NCBI RefSeq assembly: GCF_003226345.1
Contig: NZ_PDOF01000001.1
Location: 1,736,001-1,800,000, forward strand
DNA from: Alteribacter lacisalsi
GTDB lineage: Bacteria; Bacillota; Bacilli; Bacillales; Salisediminibacteriaceae
DNA length: 64,000 nt
Direction of reading: 5' to 3'
Part shown: positions 14,818 to 23,415 of the stretch, in pieces
How positions within the stretch are numbered: position 1 is the first letter of the stretch
Layout of the letters: each line of letters opens with the position of its first letter
Notes under the pieces: generated by a model
The model's input: the letters and a program-made list of their open reading frames with translations, nothing else
Told to the model about the DNA's origin: nothing
The model's database searches: none
Made by a program: the position numbers and the translations under genes

Positions 14818-15720
14818 TTAATTTTTAAACGGAATGATCACGTTGGAACTTACCCAGCTGCGGATTGCATCAATAAGCGAATTGAAGAAGTTAAGAATGG
14901 AGTCGATCAACCCCTGCCCTTCTTCACTCGCAAGAAATTCACTAAGGTTGTCGCGAATCTTTCCAATCTGATCCTGCACTTGGTTCCAGTCAATATCAAG
15001 GTTCTGCATGCGCTGGAACAATGAAACCAGGCCGTTCTTTTCATCTTCAGTAAGTTCAATTCCAAGCTCACGCGCAATCCGGTCGATGAGATCACGCAGA
15101 TCTTCTTCAGTTTCTACGTTGCCCTCTGCTATTTCTTCCTTAATTCGTGTCATTAATTCTGCAGCCTTATCCACCCCTACGTTTTCCCCAAGCTGGGCGG
15201 TTTTGACCATTTCCTCATTGGCCACCTGCTTCTGCTCTTCCGGAATCACTTCATCAGTTGAAAGTTCGTAAGCTTTAATGAGACCGGTAAGTGCTGCCGT
15301 ACCGCTGACGTTAAACGGAGCCGTCACGTAAATGTCCGCATCCTCCACGCCGGCTGTTACCAGGGCGTTGGCGTACATCGCTTCAGTTACCCAGTCAATC
15401 CTGTTCGTTTCCACATTAACTCCTTCGCCCTCTTCAAGAAGTGTAATTTTGGTTGAAGAAAGGGCATTTGTACCGATTCGGCTCGCTGATATATAATCTC
15501 CCAGGTAGTGATGCTCCTCTTCATTGGTTACTTCGACCAGCAATACCTCGTCTTCATTTACTTCCATCTCATCAAGAAGTTTAGACCGCTGATCGCTATT
15601 TAAATCTTCTCCGAGTGTAACAATTACGTCACCTGGTGCTGCATCGGCAAAACTGATACTCGCAAATGCGAACCATCCGGCAAACACCGCCATTGTACTT
15701 TTAAATAATTTTGATTTCAT
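14818..15720 (-). CDS. ypuA: DUF1002 secreted protein, YpuA-like
   Basis: The 300-residue product has a signal peptide (about 1-27, cleavage near ADA) and then a DUF1002 domain: GDVIVTLGEDLNSDQRSKLL, the SRIGTNALSST region, and AMYANALVTAGVEDADIYVT. A helical C-terminal half follows. The closest named homologue that I know is B. subtilis YpuA, of unknown function but cell-envelope related. Start: ATG 15720 has AAGGAG about 11 bases upstream, and ATG 15729 is only 2 bases from the same site. A MITE-like element is inserted exactly at the stop codon; the flanking duplication recreates TAA, so the protein is intact. Confidence 0.85.
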   Translation of the reverse strand: MKSKLFKSTMAVFAGWFAFASISFADAAPGDVIVTLGEDLNSDQRSKLLDEMEVNEDEVLLVEVTNEEEHHYLGDYISASRIGTNALSSTKITLLEEGEGVNVETNRIDWVTEAMYANALVTAGVEDADIYVTAPFNVSGTAALTGLIKAYELSTDEVIPEEQKQVANEEMVKTAQLGENVGVDKAAELMTRIKEEIAEGNVETEEDLRDLIDRIARELGIELTEDEKNGLVSLFQRMQNLDIDWNQVQDQIGKIRDNLSEFLASEEGQGLIDSILNFFNSLIDAIRSWVSSNVIIPFKN

Positions 15721-15807
15721 CTTTCTCATTTCTCCTTCCGGACTGCAGTGCAGTCTCTATCTATGTGTATAGTTTACATTTTTTTCTTATATTGCAAAAG
15801 ACCTCTG

Positions 15808-17013
15808 TTAAGCGTCTTCCGCAACCGGTTCAGTTCCAGATAGTGTCAGCCTGAGCCAGACTGCAGCAACGGCGATGATTACAAGGGAGCGGGCAAACAT
15901 CCCCCATTCATCAAACATCCACACGCTAAAGACAACTGGACCGAACGCTACCCCTAAAAACCGGATCATATGATAAAAAGAGACCACCATCCCCCTTTCA
16001 CTAGATGAGACGGCAGTAGTTACGAGCAGGTTACAGCAGGGAAGCAAAAATCCGATGCCCGCTGAAACAGCCACCATATAAAGCAGTACTGCCAAAAATG
16101 AGTGCCAGAGAAGGGCAAGCGTCAGTGGTACAAGAATAAGGGCAAACCCCATTGTAAAATAAGTGCGGATTTCCCCTGCTTCTCCCCCCGTTTTCTTGCC
16201 TGAAATATAGGATGCGATCGTAAAGACCGTAAGGGGAATGGCAATAATAACACCTTTCAGGGCTCCTCCGTACCCGTAGATCCGTTCAATTTCATAGCTC
16301 AGGTAAACTAGAAGACCAAATAGAATAAAAAGTGCTGCCCCACCTGCCGCCATGACCGGAATAAGCCAGCGGCCTTCTCTTTTCACCGCACCGATGACAG
16401 TATCCAGATATTCTTTCCACTTCATTGGCGCCCGTGCCGGCGGTGCTTCGTGAATGTATTTTCCGATACCTATCATAGCAAGGATAGCCGTTAAAAAGTA
16501 AATCCAAAACGTGCTTGTCCATATCACAAGCGCTGCTGCAGCTCCAAGCAGCGGACTCAGTGCCTTACCGAGTCCGTTAAATACTTCCATTGCCCCAAGG
16601 GCGGTACTTCTCTTTCTGCCGGTAAACTGATCACCGATAAATGCCATAGCCAGCGAAGCCGTACCGCCCGCCCCAATACCCTGGATAAAACGGCCTCCCA
16701 AAAGCCACCTGTATGCGGCCGGTCCATAAAACAGAACAGCAATAGAACAGACTACACTGCCGGCGGCAATGGTAACCAGTGACCAGACAACTACTTTTTT
16801 TCTTCCGATCCTATCCGAAATGATCCCTGCAAACGGTATCGCAAGTGCTGCCGGAACAGAGAAAACAGTCAGGATCATACCTGACTGGAATGAAGTGATG
16901 GCAAGATCTACTTCCATCGTTGGAAGCAGCGGAATAAACATAGAATTACCGATCACCATTAAAAAAGGCAAAAGACCGAGCATAAAAACAATAATGCGTT
17001 CACGAGTGGTCAT
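15808..17013 (-). CDS. MFS drug/metabolite exporter, DHA1-like
   Basis: The 401-residue product has about 12 membrane segments. It shows MFS motif A, GIISDRIGRKKVV, after segment 2, and a motif C-like glycine-rich segment, GAMEVFNGLGKALSPLLGA, in segment 5, a signature of proton-driven antiporters. It is therefore a likely efflux protein; the substrate cannot be read from sequence. No regulator is adjacent. The binding site (CAGGTGA) before ATG 17013 is moderate. It is not part of the conserved B. subtilis order. Confidence 0.88.
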   Translation of the reverse strand: MTTRERIIVFMLGLLPFLMVIGNSMFIPLLPTMEVDLAITSFQSGMILTVFSVPAALAIPFAGIISDRIGRKKVVVWSLVTIAAGSVVCSIAVLFYGPAAYRWLLGGRFIQGIGAGGTASLAMAFIGDQFTGRKRSTALGAMEVFNGLGKALSPLLGAAAALVIWTSTFWIYFLTAILAMIGIGKYIHEAPPARAPMKWKEYLDTVIGAVKREGRWLIPVMAAGGAALFILFGLLVYLSYEIERIYGYGGALKGVIIAIPLTVFTIASYISGKKTGGEAGEIRTYFTMGFALILVPLTLALLWHSFLAVLLYMVAVSAGIGFLLPCCNLLVTTAVSSSERGMVVSFYHMIRFLGVAFGPVVFSVWMFDEWGMFARSLVIIAVAAVWLRLTLSGTEPVAEDA

Positions 17014-17152
17014 TTATCTTTCACCTGCTTCCCGTAAAAGTCTTGTGATGTTTTTTTGGATGGACTGTAATACCACATCGAAATCTCACTTGTTCTGAAT
17101 TGAAATGGACAAGCATATTCTTTTTTAACAGATGTTTAATTGGAGGTGCGTG

Positions 17153-17542
17153 ATGAAGCAGGTGCTTGTATTCGGACTTGTGGTGGTGCTGGCGTTCAGT
17201 GTTTATTATGATCTGACAGAAGGGACATTACCCGACCGGTCCGGTACCGGTGCAGCAGATGCGCCCGAATTGCAGGAAGAAACTCCAGGAGCTCAGGAGC
17301 AGGAAGTGCCCCCGCCGTTGGAGATCTCCTACCAGGAAGTGATTGTTCAATCCGGCCATACCGTATATACGATTGTCCAGGCCCTTCATCAGGGTCAGGT
17401 TATTGAAGCGAATTTTGAGCGGATTGTCACAGATTTTGAACTTCTGAATCCGCAGACCGATGCTCATGCTATCCAGACTGGCCAAACGTACCGGTTTCCA
17501 ATTTATCCGGATCAGGCTCAACTGCAGAGCCAGAGGCCTTAA
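17153..17542 (+). CDS. yqfZ: YqfZ-like membrane-anchored LysM-like protein
   Basis: The 129-residue product has an N-terminal signal anchor (about 1-19), a Pro/Glu-rich linker and a C-terminal LysM-like domain: QEVIVQSGHTVYTIVQALHQ, then NPQTDAHAIQTGQTYRFPIY. LysM folds bind N-acetylglucosamine chains. Start: ATG 17153 has GGAGG 6 bases upstream, and the longer frame from 17132 begins upstream of that site. In B. subtilis yqfZ adjoins ispG (yqfY), as here, which supports the name. The 99-base gap to ispG suggests co-transcription. Confidence 0.85.
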   Translation: MKQVLVFGLVVVLAFSVYYDLTEGTLPDRSGTGAADAPELQEETPGAQEQEVPPPLEISYQEVIVQSGHTVYTIVQALHQGQVIEANFERIVTDFELLNPQTDAHAIQTGQTYRFPIYPDQAQLQSQRP

Positions 17543-17641
17543 CTCGATGTGAAGTCCTTGCCAGTATCGGGATGCGTTGATACAATATGTGAGGACACTA
17601 TTTTCGAATTTTATCCATAAATATAAAGGGGCGATGATTCA

Positions 17642-18769
17642 GTGACCCAGATTACCCATCGCAAGAACACGCGCCCGGTACAGGTTGGTCCTCTAACGAT
17701 CGGCGGAAGCGACGAAGTCATTATTCAGAGCATGACGATGTCAAAAACCCACGATGTTGAGGCGACCGTAGCGGAAATTAAGCGGCTTGAAGAAGCGGGC
17801 TGCCAGATTGTCCGTGTTGCCTGTCCGGATATGCGTGCGGCAGAAGCGATTCCTGAAATTAAAAAGCAGATCAGCATTCCACTCGTTGTGGATATTCACT
17901 TTGACTACAAGCTTGCTCTCAAGGCAATTGAAGGCGGTGCCGATAAAATCCGGATAAACCCCGGTAATATTGGACGCCGTGAAAAAGTTGAAGCGGTTGT
18001 CAATGCAGCGAAAGAAAAAAATATCCCGATTCGAATTGGCGTAAACGCCGGCTCACTTGAAAAACGGATTCTTGAGAAATACGGTTATCCTACTGCGGAC
18101 GGTATGGTGGAGAGTGCTCTTCATCACATTAAAATCCTTGAAGATCTCGACTTCCACAATATTATTGTGAGCATGAAGGCTTCTGACGTAAGTCTGGCAG
18201 TTGAAGCGTATGAAAAAGCTGCCAAAGCCTTTGATTACCCGCTTCACCTTGGAATTACCGAATCCGGGACACTTTTTGCAGGTACCGTTAAAAGTTCTGC
18301 AGGCCTTGGCGTGATTCTAAATAAAGGCATCGGCAACACAATGCGAATCAGCCTGAGTGCCGATCCTGTGGAGGAAATAAAAGTAGCGAAGGAACTTCTC
18401 AAGACGTTTGGACTTGCGGCAAATGCAGCAACACTTATTTCCTGCCCGACGTGCGGCCGGATTGAAATTGACCTCATCAGTATTGCAAATGAGGTTGAGG
18501 AATATATACAGCAGGTGCATGCCCCGATCAAAGTAAGCGTTCTGGGATGTGCAGTTAACGGACCCGGCGAGGCTAAAGAAGCGGACATCGGTATTGCCGG
18601 TGCACGCGGAGAAGGTCTTCTGTTCCGTCACGGGGAGATCATCCGTAAGGTTCCGGAAGAAATCATGGTCGAAGAACTGAAAAAGGAAATCGACAAACTG
18701 GCTGAGGCTCACTATGAAGAACAGCGTAAAAAAGAAGCGGAAGCAGAGGCTGCAAAAGCAAAGCTTTAA
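17642..18769 (+). CDS. ispG: 4-hydroxy-3-methylbut-2-enyl diphosphate synthase (flavodoxin), IspG
   Basis: The 375-residue product catalyses the penultimate step of the MEP isoprenoid pathway, converting MEcPP to HMBPP. It has an N-terminal TIM barrel (about 1-260) and a C-terminal 4Fe-4S domain with ligands Cys268, Cys271, Cys303 and Glu310 in SCPTCGR and [10 protein letters not shown]. Length matches the short bacterial form. The start is GTG 17642 with AAAGGGG about 10 bases upstream. The C-terminus is a Lys/Glu/Ala-rich tail. The next MEP enzyme, IspH, is encoded at 36413-37387. Confidence 0.98.
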   Translation: MTQITHRKNTRPVQVGPLTIGGSDEVIIQSMTMSKTHDVEATVAEIKRLEEAGCQIVRVACPDMRAAEAIPEIKKQISIPLVVDIHFDYKLALKAIEGGADKIRINPGNIGRREKVEAVVNAAKEKNIPIRIGVNAGSLEKRILEKYGYPTADGMVESALHHIKILEDLDFHNIIVSMKASDVSLAVEAYEKAAKAFDYPLHLGITESGTLFAGTVKSSAGLGVILNKGIGNTMRISLSADPVEEIKVAKELLKTFGLAANAATLISCPTCGRIEIDLISIANEVEEYIQQVHAPIKVSVLGCAVNGPGEAKEADIGIAGARGEGLLFRHGEIIRKVPEEIMVEELKKEIDKLAEAHYEEQRKKEAEAEAAKAKL

Positions 18770-18809
18770 GCTGTCACTTTTTTGACTCCTGTATATAAAA
18801 AGGGAGAAC

Positions 18810-18857
18810 AAAAAAAGGGTGCCCCAGAGGTCAGAAGCCTCCGGGACACCCTTTTTT
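18810..18857. terminator. Bidirectional terminator between ispG and the YqfX-like gene
   Basis: A long stem GGGTGCCCCAGAGG with CCTCCGGGACACCC (two mismatches), T-runs on both strands. A second hairpin (about 18883-18906) adjoins the stop of the convergent gene. Confidence 0.9.
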
Positions 18858-18905
18858 GGTGCTTTCCTGTGGAGCCATTAAGGCACCCTCCTGAATTTCA
18901 GGGGG

Positions 18906-19310
18906 TTAGAAGAACGGTGACATAAACAGACTGATAATAATCGAAAAGGCACCAATACCAATAGCCGTGTATCCCAGAGCAGCATGCCCTTTTGCCCGTG
19001 TAATAAAGCCGAGCACTATGGCGGCTGCACCAAGGATTACCGGCAGGAAGAACAGGCTGACAAGGGCGAGGGCCACACCGATGGCACCCATCCCTTTTCC
19101 ATCATCTCTGGAGTCAGTGTCCTCAAAATCCGCTTCCCCATCGTCAGTATCTTCGTTAAAAGAGCTGCCGGCAAGTCCGGGATTAGGTACATACTCCGCT
19201 GATGTTTCTTCCTTGTATTCATGGCTCTCGTCGGTTTCACGGTCATAATAACCGTGATCCCGCTCTTCTTCCACAAGCCGCAAATCCGTGCGTGGTTTGC
19301 GTTCGTCCAT
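18906..19310 (-). CDS. yqfX: YqfX-like membrane protein
   Basis: The 134-residue product has a highly charged, acidic N-terminal half (many Asp/Glu, about 1-75) and two membrane segments at the C-terminus (about 80-130). The pattern GxGAIGVALALVSLFFLPVI...GHAALGYTAIGIGAFSIII is seen in DUF4190-type proteins. Function is unknown. In B. subtilis yqfX lies beside yqfW and ispG (yqfY), as here. Start: ATG 19310 has AGAGGGGG just upstream; upstream in-frame ATGs lie before or on that site. Confidence 0.8.
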   Translation of the reverse strand: MDERKPRTDLRLVEEERDHGYYDRETDESHEYKEETSAEYVPNPGLAGSSFNEDTDDGEADFEDTDSRDDGKGMGAIGVALALVSLFFLPVILGAAAIVLGFITRAKGHAALGYTAIGIGAFSIIISLFMSPFF

Positions 19311-19417
19311 GATCATCCCCCTCTTTTTCATCGGACGTAAGCTTAGTATGTGACGGGCTTAAGGGTCTGACCCTTTTCTTTGGTGTGTAAATAATGGAGA
19401 TAGGAAGGTGTATCTAG

Positions 19418-19990
19418 ATGACAAAAAATGTTTACAGATTCGGCATAGATATTGATGGTACGATTACAGATCCGGCTACTTTCATCCCGGCGATTAATGA
19501 GCACTTTGAGCGGGACCTGACACTTAATGACATTACCGAATACGACTTAAGCCGTGTACTCGGCATCAGCGGTGAGGATTTCTGGAAGTGGATGCAGCAG
19601 CACGAAGGCAGCCTATATGCATCCGCTGCCCTGGCAGCAGAGGCAAAGAAAACGCTTCTTGAATGGGAGCGCAAGCACGAATTGTTTTATATCAGTGCGC
19701 GAAACACACGGTTTACGGATTTGACGAAGACATGGTTTGATAAGCACGCACTCCCCTATCACCATATCGAACTTCTCGGCAAGCACGATAAAATAGATGC
19801 CGTAAAAAACCACGATGTGGATGCGTTTTTCGAGGATAAACACGATAACGCAGTCGGAATTGCCGAAGAATGCAGCATTCCGGTAGTACTTATGAATACC
19901 CCGTATAATCAGGATCCGGTTCCCGGACTCGTCCATAGGGTCAGCAGCTGGGCTGAAGCACGGGAAACCGTTCGCCGGCTGTTTGGTTAA
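19418..19990 (+). CDS. yqfW: HAD-family 5' nucleotidase-like protein, YqfW
   Basis: The 190-residue product is a HAD hydrolase of the 5'(3')-deoxyribonucleotidase-like group. It has motif I DIDGTITD (nucleophile Asp11, general acid Asp13), motif II in FYISAR, and an acidic motif near VDAFFEDKHDNA. A helical cap lies between motifs I and II. The substrate is unproven. GGAAGG precedes the ATG. It faces away from zur; the gap 19991-20205 has only a T-less GC hairpin (about 20009-20025). Confidence 0.9.
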   Translation: MTKNVYRFGIDIDGTITDPATFIPAINEHFERDLTLNDITEYDLSRVLGISGEDFWKWMQQHEGSLYASAALAAEAKKTLLEWERKHELFYISARNTRFTDLTKTWFDKHALPYHHIELLGKHDKIDAVKNHDVDAFFEDKHDNAVGIAEECSIPVVLMNTPYNQDPVPGLVHRVSSWAEARETVRRLFG

Positions 19991-20205
19991 CACTCCTGGG
20001 TGCGCTAATGGGGGCTTTCAGCCCCCGCGTCCTCGTCTTTAAGTGATGAGTACAATTTGGTGCTCGCTCTTCGTCTCATTGCTCCCAGTCAGTCCTCAGG
20101 TTTAATACAATTTATCCCCTTTCTAATGCTTTCCACCCGCTTTTCATCGTATTTTAGTACGATACACAGTGAAGAACCTCTGCTTCCCCATCGAATCGAG
20201 ATACC

Positions 20206-20244
20206 GAAAAAAACAAAACCGTCCCTCGGATGCGAAGAACGGTT
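20206..20244 (-). terminator. Terminator of the zinc-uptake/zur operon
   Basis: A hairpin with AACCGTTC and its complement GACGGTT (20215-20244), T-run on the minus strand. Confidence 0.75.
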
Positions 20245-20257
20245 CAGAAATATCCGA

Positions 20258-20692
20258 TTATGCACCTGTACTGCTTCTTCTTTCTCCGCAAGCCCCGCAA
20301 TAACCGTAAACTTCAAATTTGTGGCCGGTAATCGTAAAAGAGCTCTCTTCTTCACTGATCGTGTCCATCGGGCAGGTGTGGATGTGCTTTGTTTTCCCGC
20401 ATTCCACACAGATCAGGTGATGGTGGTGATCATCAGTGGAACAGGCAAACCGGTATTTTTTCTCTCCTTCAAGCTCCGTCTCTTCAAGAATACCGAGATT
20501 TGAGAACAGACTCAGATTCCTGTAAATCGTATCAAAGCTCAGACCCGAATACGTTCCCTGCAGTGCCTGCAGCACATCCTTGGCCGCAAGATAGCGTTTT
20601 TCCCTCGAAAAGAGAGCGAGAATGTCCTCTCTTTTTCCGGTATGCTTGTATCCTTTTTCTTTCATTACGTTGAGTGCCTGTTCCAGATTCAT
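20258..20692 (-). CDS. zur: Zinc uptake regulator Zur (Fur family)
   Basis: The 144-residue product is a Fur-family repressor: N-terminal winged helix (about 1-80, with TGKREDILALF and SFDTIYRNL) and C-terminal dimerisation/metal domain. Structural zinc Cys pairs are Cys95-Cys98 (CVEC) and Cys132-Cys135 (CGAC), and DDHHHHLIC supplies regulatory ligands. In B. subtilis Zur (YqfV) represses zinc uptake when zinc is sufficient. Assignment to Zur rather than Fur or PerR rests mainly on its place at the end of a zinc-type ABC operon and on the syntenic position. GGAGGG lies 8 bases before the ATG. Confidence 0.93.
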   Translation of the reverse strand: MNLEQALNVMKEKGYKHTGKREDILALFSREKRYLAAKDVLQALQGTYSGLSFDTIYRNLSLFSNLGILEETELEGEKKYRFACSTDDHHHHLICVECGKTKHIHTCPMDTISEEESSFTITGHKFEVYGYCGACGERRSSTGA

Positions 20693-20716
20693 TCGAGCGT
20701 CCCTCCAGTTATCAGA

Positions 20717-21562
20717 TTAAGCAAGTCCCGTTCTGAAACGTTTTATCAAAACCGAAATGAGCAGAATAGTCACACCGGTTACGACAATCATCCCACCGGT
20801 AGCCACATTCAGATGATAGGAAAAATAAATACCGCCGATCATGGCCAGTTCACCAAAAATAATACCGAGAATAACCACCTGCCTGAAGCTTTTTGCCAGC
20901 TGGATACTTGCCGCTACCGGAAGCGTTACCATAGCCCCGACAAGAAGAATACCGACAACTTTCATACTCATGGAAATCACGATTGCAATCAGAACCGAAA
21001 AGAAAAAATTAATCCGGGTTACTTTAAGACCCGATGTTTTTGCAAACTCCTGATCAAATGAAATGGAGAGCAGTTCTTTATAAAAAGCAGAGAGTATGAT
21101 TAGTGCAATAATGCCTGTAGCGATGATAAAACCGAGATCACCGATTGTAACAGTCACAATGCTTCCAAACAGGTAATTGTACCATTCATTATAAGAACCG
21201 CCCGACATACTGATCAAAATTGCTCCGAGTCCTACTCCGGAAGAGAGGATAATCGGGATGGCGAGTTCCTGAAAGTGTTTATAAATCTGCCGAAGCTTCT
21301 CCACCAGGAGCGAACCGGCAAGAGAAAAGACCAGGCCTGTATAAAGAGGATTCACAAATCCGAGCCACAAAGCCGACTGGCTGAGAAAAACACCTGCCGC
21401 AATCCCTGTGAGCGTAATGTGGGACAGCGCCTCAGAAATGATCGTAATTCTTCTTACAAGAAGAAAGGCTCCGAGGAGCGGACAGACAAACCCGATGATC
21501 AGTCCTGCAATTATACCGCGTTCTAAAAATGTCAGCTGCTGTAAAATTTCCATTTCATTCAC
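20717..21562 (-). CDS. znuB: Zinc-type ABC transporter permease (second of a tandem pair)
   Basis: The 281-residue ABC-3 family permease has eight or so membrane segments. It shows SEALSHITLTGIAAG, which is the cytoplasmic coupling region of this family, and KELLSISFDQEFAKTSGL. It is a paralogue of the protein encoded just upstream at 21572-22402; the two share the same motifs and probably form a heterodimeric channel with the ATPase encoded at 22395. The gap to the first permease gene is 9 bases. No substrate-binding protein gene is in this operon. Confidence 0.9.
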   Translation of the reverse strand: MNEMEILQQLTFLERGIIAGLIIGFVCPLLGAFLLVRRITIISEALSHITLTGIAAGVFLSQSALWLGFVNPLYTGLVFSLAGSLLVEKLRQIYKHFQELAIPIILSSGVGLGAILISMSGGSYNEWYNYLFGSIVTVTIGDLGFIIATGIIALIILSAFYKELLSISFDQEFAKTSGLKVTRINFFFSVLIAIVISMSMKVVGILLVGAMVTLPVAASIQLAKSFRQVVILGIIFGELAMIGGIYFSYHLNVATGGMIVVTGVTILLISVLIKRFRTGLA

Positions 21563-21571
21563 ACCTTCACT

Positions 21572-22402
21572 CTAGACCCGTTTTCGGGTCATCAGGACCA
21601 CAATAATAAGAATAAAAACGTTAATCATAACGATTGTTCCACCTGGAGCAAGGTTCAGATGAAAGGCACTCACCAGTCCTGTAATCACAGAAAACTGGCC
21701 GAAAATGACCGAGTAGACAAACATCTGCTTAAATCCTTTTGCAAGCCGCATGGCAGAAGCAACCGGCAGTGTCATAAGTGACGACACGAGAAGAATGCCG
21801 ACTATGCGCATTGAGGCAGCGATCACAAGTGCAACCATGACGATAAACAGAAAATGAAGAAATCGTCTAGGTATGCCGCTGACAACCGCCTGTTCCTCGT
21901 CAAAGCTCAAATAAAAGAGCTCTTTATAAAACAGGACGAGTACTAGCGTCACGACAATGGTAATTACGCCAATCAGGTGAAAATCCGACTGCCGGACAGC
22001 TGTAACACTCCCGAAAAGATAGTTAAACAGATCCGTATTAAAGCCGTCAGCCAGGCTGATGAACACTACGCCTATTCCGATTCCAGCAGATAGGATAATC
22101 GGGATGGCCAGTTCCTTGTAGTACTTGTAGGCCGTACGGAGGCGCTCGATCATGAGCGAGCCTCCTACGGCGAATGCGGCTCCCATGTAGACCGGATTAA
22201 GTCCTGCAAAAAGGGCATAGTGCCGTCCGAGAAGGAGACTGAACGCAATGCCGGAAAGGGTAATATGTGACAAAGCGTCCGCCACAAGGGCGAGCCGTCT
22301 AACAACGAGAAAAACGCCCAGAACAGGCGCGAGAAAACCGACCATCATCCCCGTATAGAGGGCATACGTTAAAAAATCGTACTGGAAAAATACACTAATC
22401 AC
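21572..22402 (-). CDS. znuB: Zinc-type ABC transporter permease (first of a tandem pair)
   Basis: The 276-residue ABC-3 family permease carries ADALSHITLSGIAFSL and KELFYLSFDEEQAVVSGI and about eight membrane segments. Start: GTG 22402 has GGAGGG 8 bases upstream and overlaps the ATPase stop by 8 bases (GTGATTAG), a translational-coupling arrangement. The frame open further upstream would add 23 residues lying wholly inside the ATPase gene, so I reject it. It is paralogous to 20717-21562. Confidence 0.9.
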   Translation of the reverse strand: MISVFFQYDFLTYALYTGMMVGFLAPVLGVFLVVRRLALVADALSHITLSGIAFSLLLGRHYALFAGLNPVYMGAAFAVGGSLMIERLRTAYKYYKELAIPIILSAGIGIGVVFISLADGFNTDLFNYLFGSVTAVRQSDFHLIGVITIVVTLVLVLFYKELFYLSFDEEQAVVSGIPRRFLHFLFIVMVALVIAASMRIVGILLVSSLMTLPVASAMRLAKGFKQMFVYSVIFGQFSVITGLVSAFHLNLAPGGTIVMINVFILIIVVLMTRKRV

Positions 22403-23204
22403 GGCTCTGCCCTCCGGGATCGTGATCATGGTCATGAGGATGATCGTGATTATGCGTGAGGACCTGCACATCGTGTCCGTACATACGTGACATCATATCT
22501 TCTTCCTGCTCTTCATACGTTTTCGTATCACCATGGAAATGAAGGTGCTTGTTCAGACAGGCTACATCCGTTACGAACTCTGTCATGGCACCGACATCAT
22601 GTGTCACAAGAATCAGGGTAATACCCTGGTTCACATTGAGATCCTTCAGCATGTCGTAAAAGCGTTTCACACTTTTGGCGTCAACTCCAACGGTCGGTTC
22701 ATCAAGGATCAGCAGTTTCGGTCGGCTTACGAGTGCCCGGGCGATAAACACGCGCTGCTGCTGACCGCCGGAAAGCTGGCCGATATTGGCGTTCATATAC
22801 TCTTCCATACCCACCTGCTCAATAGCATTTCGTACTTCCTGTTTGTGTTTTCTTGTCAGGAATCGAAAAAGTCCCACTTTCCCATACAGCCCCATGGATA
22901 CAACTTCAAACACGGTTGCCGGAAAGCCGCTGTTAAAACTGTTTGCCTTCTGGCTCACAAAGCCAATATCACTCCAGTCGTCAAACCTGGAAAGCTGTTG
23001 ACCGAACAGACAAATTTCTCCTTCATCCGGCTTTAAAAGCGACAATAGACACTTCACAAGCGTGGACTTTCCTGACCCATTTGGACCGACGAGGCCGAGA
23101 AAGGATCCTTCGGTAATTTTAAGGTTAATATCCTCAAGGACGTTTCGTCCGTTATAGGCAAAGCTTAAATTGTTAATTTCAACTGCTGGTTTTGTTTTGT
23201 TCAT
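22395..23204 (-). CDS. znuC: Zinc-type ABC transporter ATP-binding protein with His-rich tail
   Basis: The 269-residue product powers metal import. Walker A GPNGSGKST (40-48), signature LSGGQQQ (144-150), Walker B LLILDEP (164-170) and the switch His202 are intact. The C-terminal tail HNHDHPHDHDHD (about 251-262) is a likely metal-binding stretch, consistent with zinc. The RBS before ATG 23204 is weak. It is the first gene of an operon ATPase-permease-permease-zur and is transcribed from a promoter at 23302-23330. Confidence 0.93.
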   Translation of the reverse strand: MNKTKPAVEINNLSFAYNGRNVLEDINLKITEGSFLGLVGPNGSGKSTLVKCLLSLLKPDEGEICLFGQQLSRFDDWSDIGFVSQKANSFNSGFPATVFEVVSMGLYGKVGLFRFLTRKHKQEVRNAIEQVGMEEYMNANIGQLSGGQQQRVFIARALVSRPKLLILDEPTVGVDAKSVKRFYDMLKDLNVNQGITLILVTHDVGAMTEFVTDVACLNKHLHFHGDTKTYEEQEEDMMSRMYGHDVQVLTHNHDHPHDHDHDPGGQSRD

Positions 23205-23301
23205 TAGTCACACCACGTTCCTCTGTACCGTACGTTCCTAATAGAAATCAGCCTGAATCTCAGCTGGAATTTAAGAACGATTCCGATTTATATCTTATAC
23301 G

Positions 23302-23330
23302 AGTATACAGGAGGGTCATTTGTTTGTAAA
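23302..23330 (-). promoter_or_regulatory. Promoter of the zinc-uptake operon
   Basis: Minus strand TTTACA (23325-23330), 17-base spacer, TATACT (23302-23307). Just downstream, 23280-23289 (ATTCCGATTT on the plus strand) matches one half of the Bacillus Zur box at 9 of 10 bases, but the other half is poorly kept, so Zur control is plausible and not shown. Confidence 0.65.
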
Positions 23331-23415
23331 CAAAGCCGTTTTAGCCTGCATCACTTCTTTCATCACGACTCTGGAGGTATAATGGAAACAAGAAACTCAA
23401 GCAGGGACGTGAATA

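Noticed and set aside
23268-23290. A full Zur operator
   Set aside because: Only the right half matches well (9 of 10); the left half matches 4 of 10.
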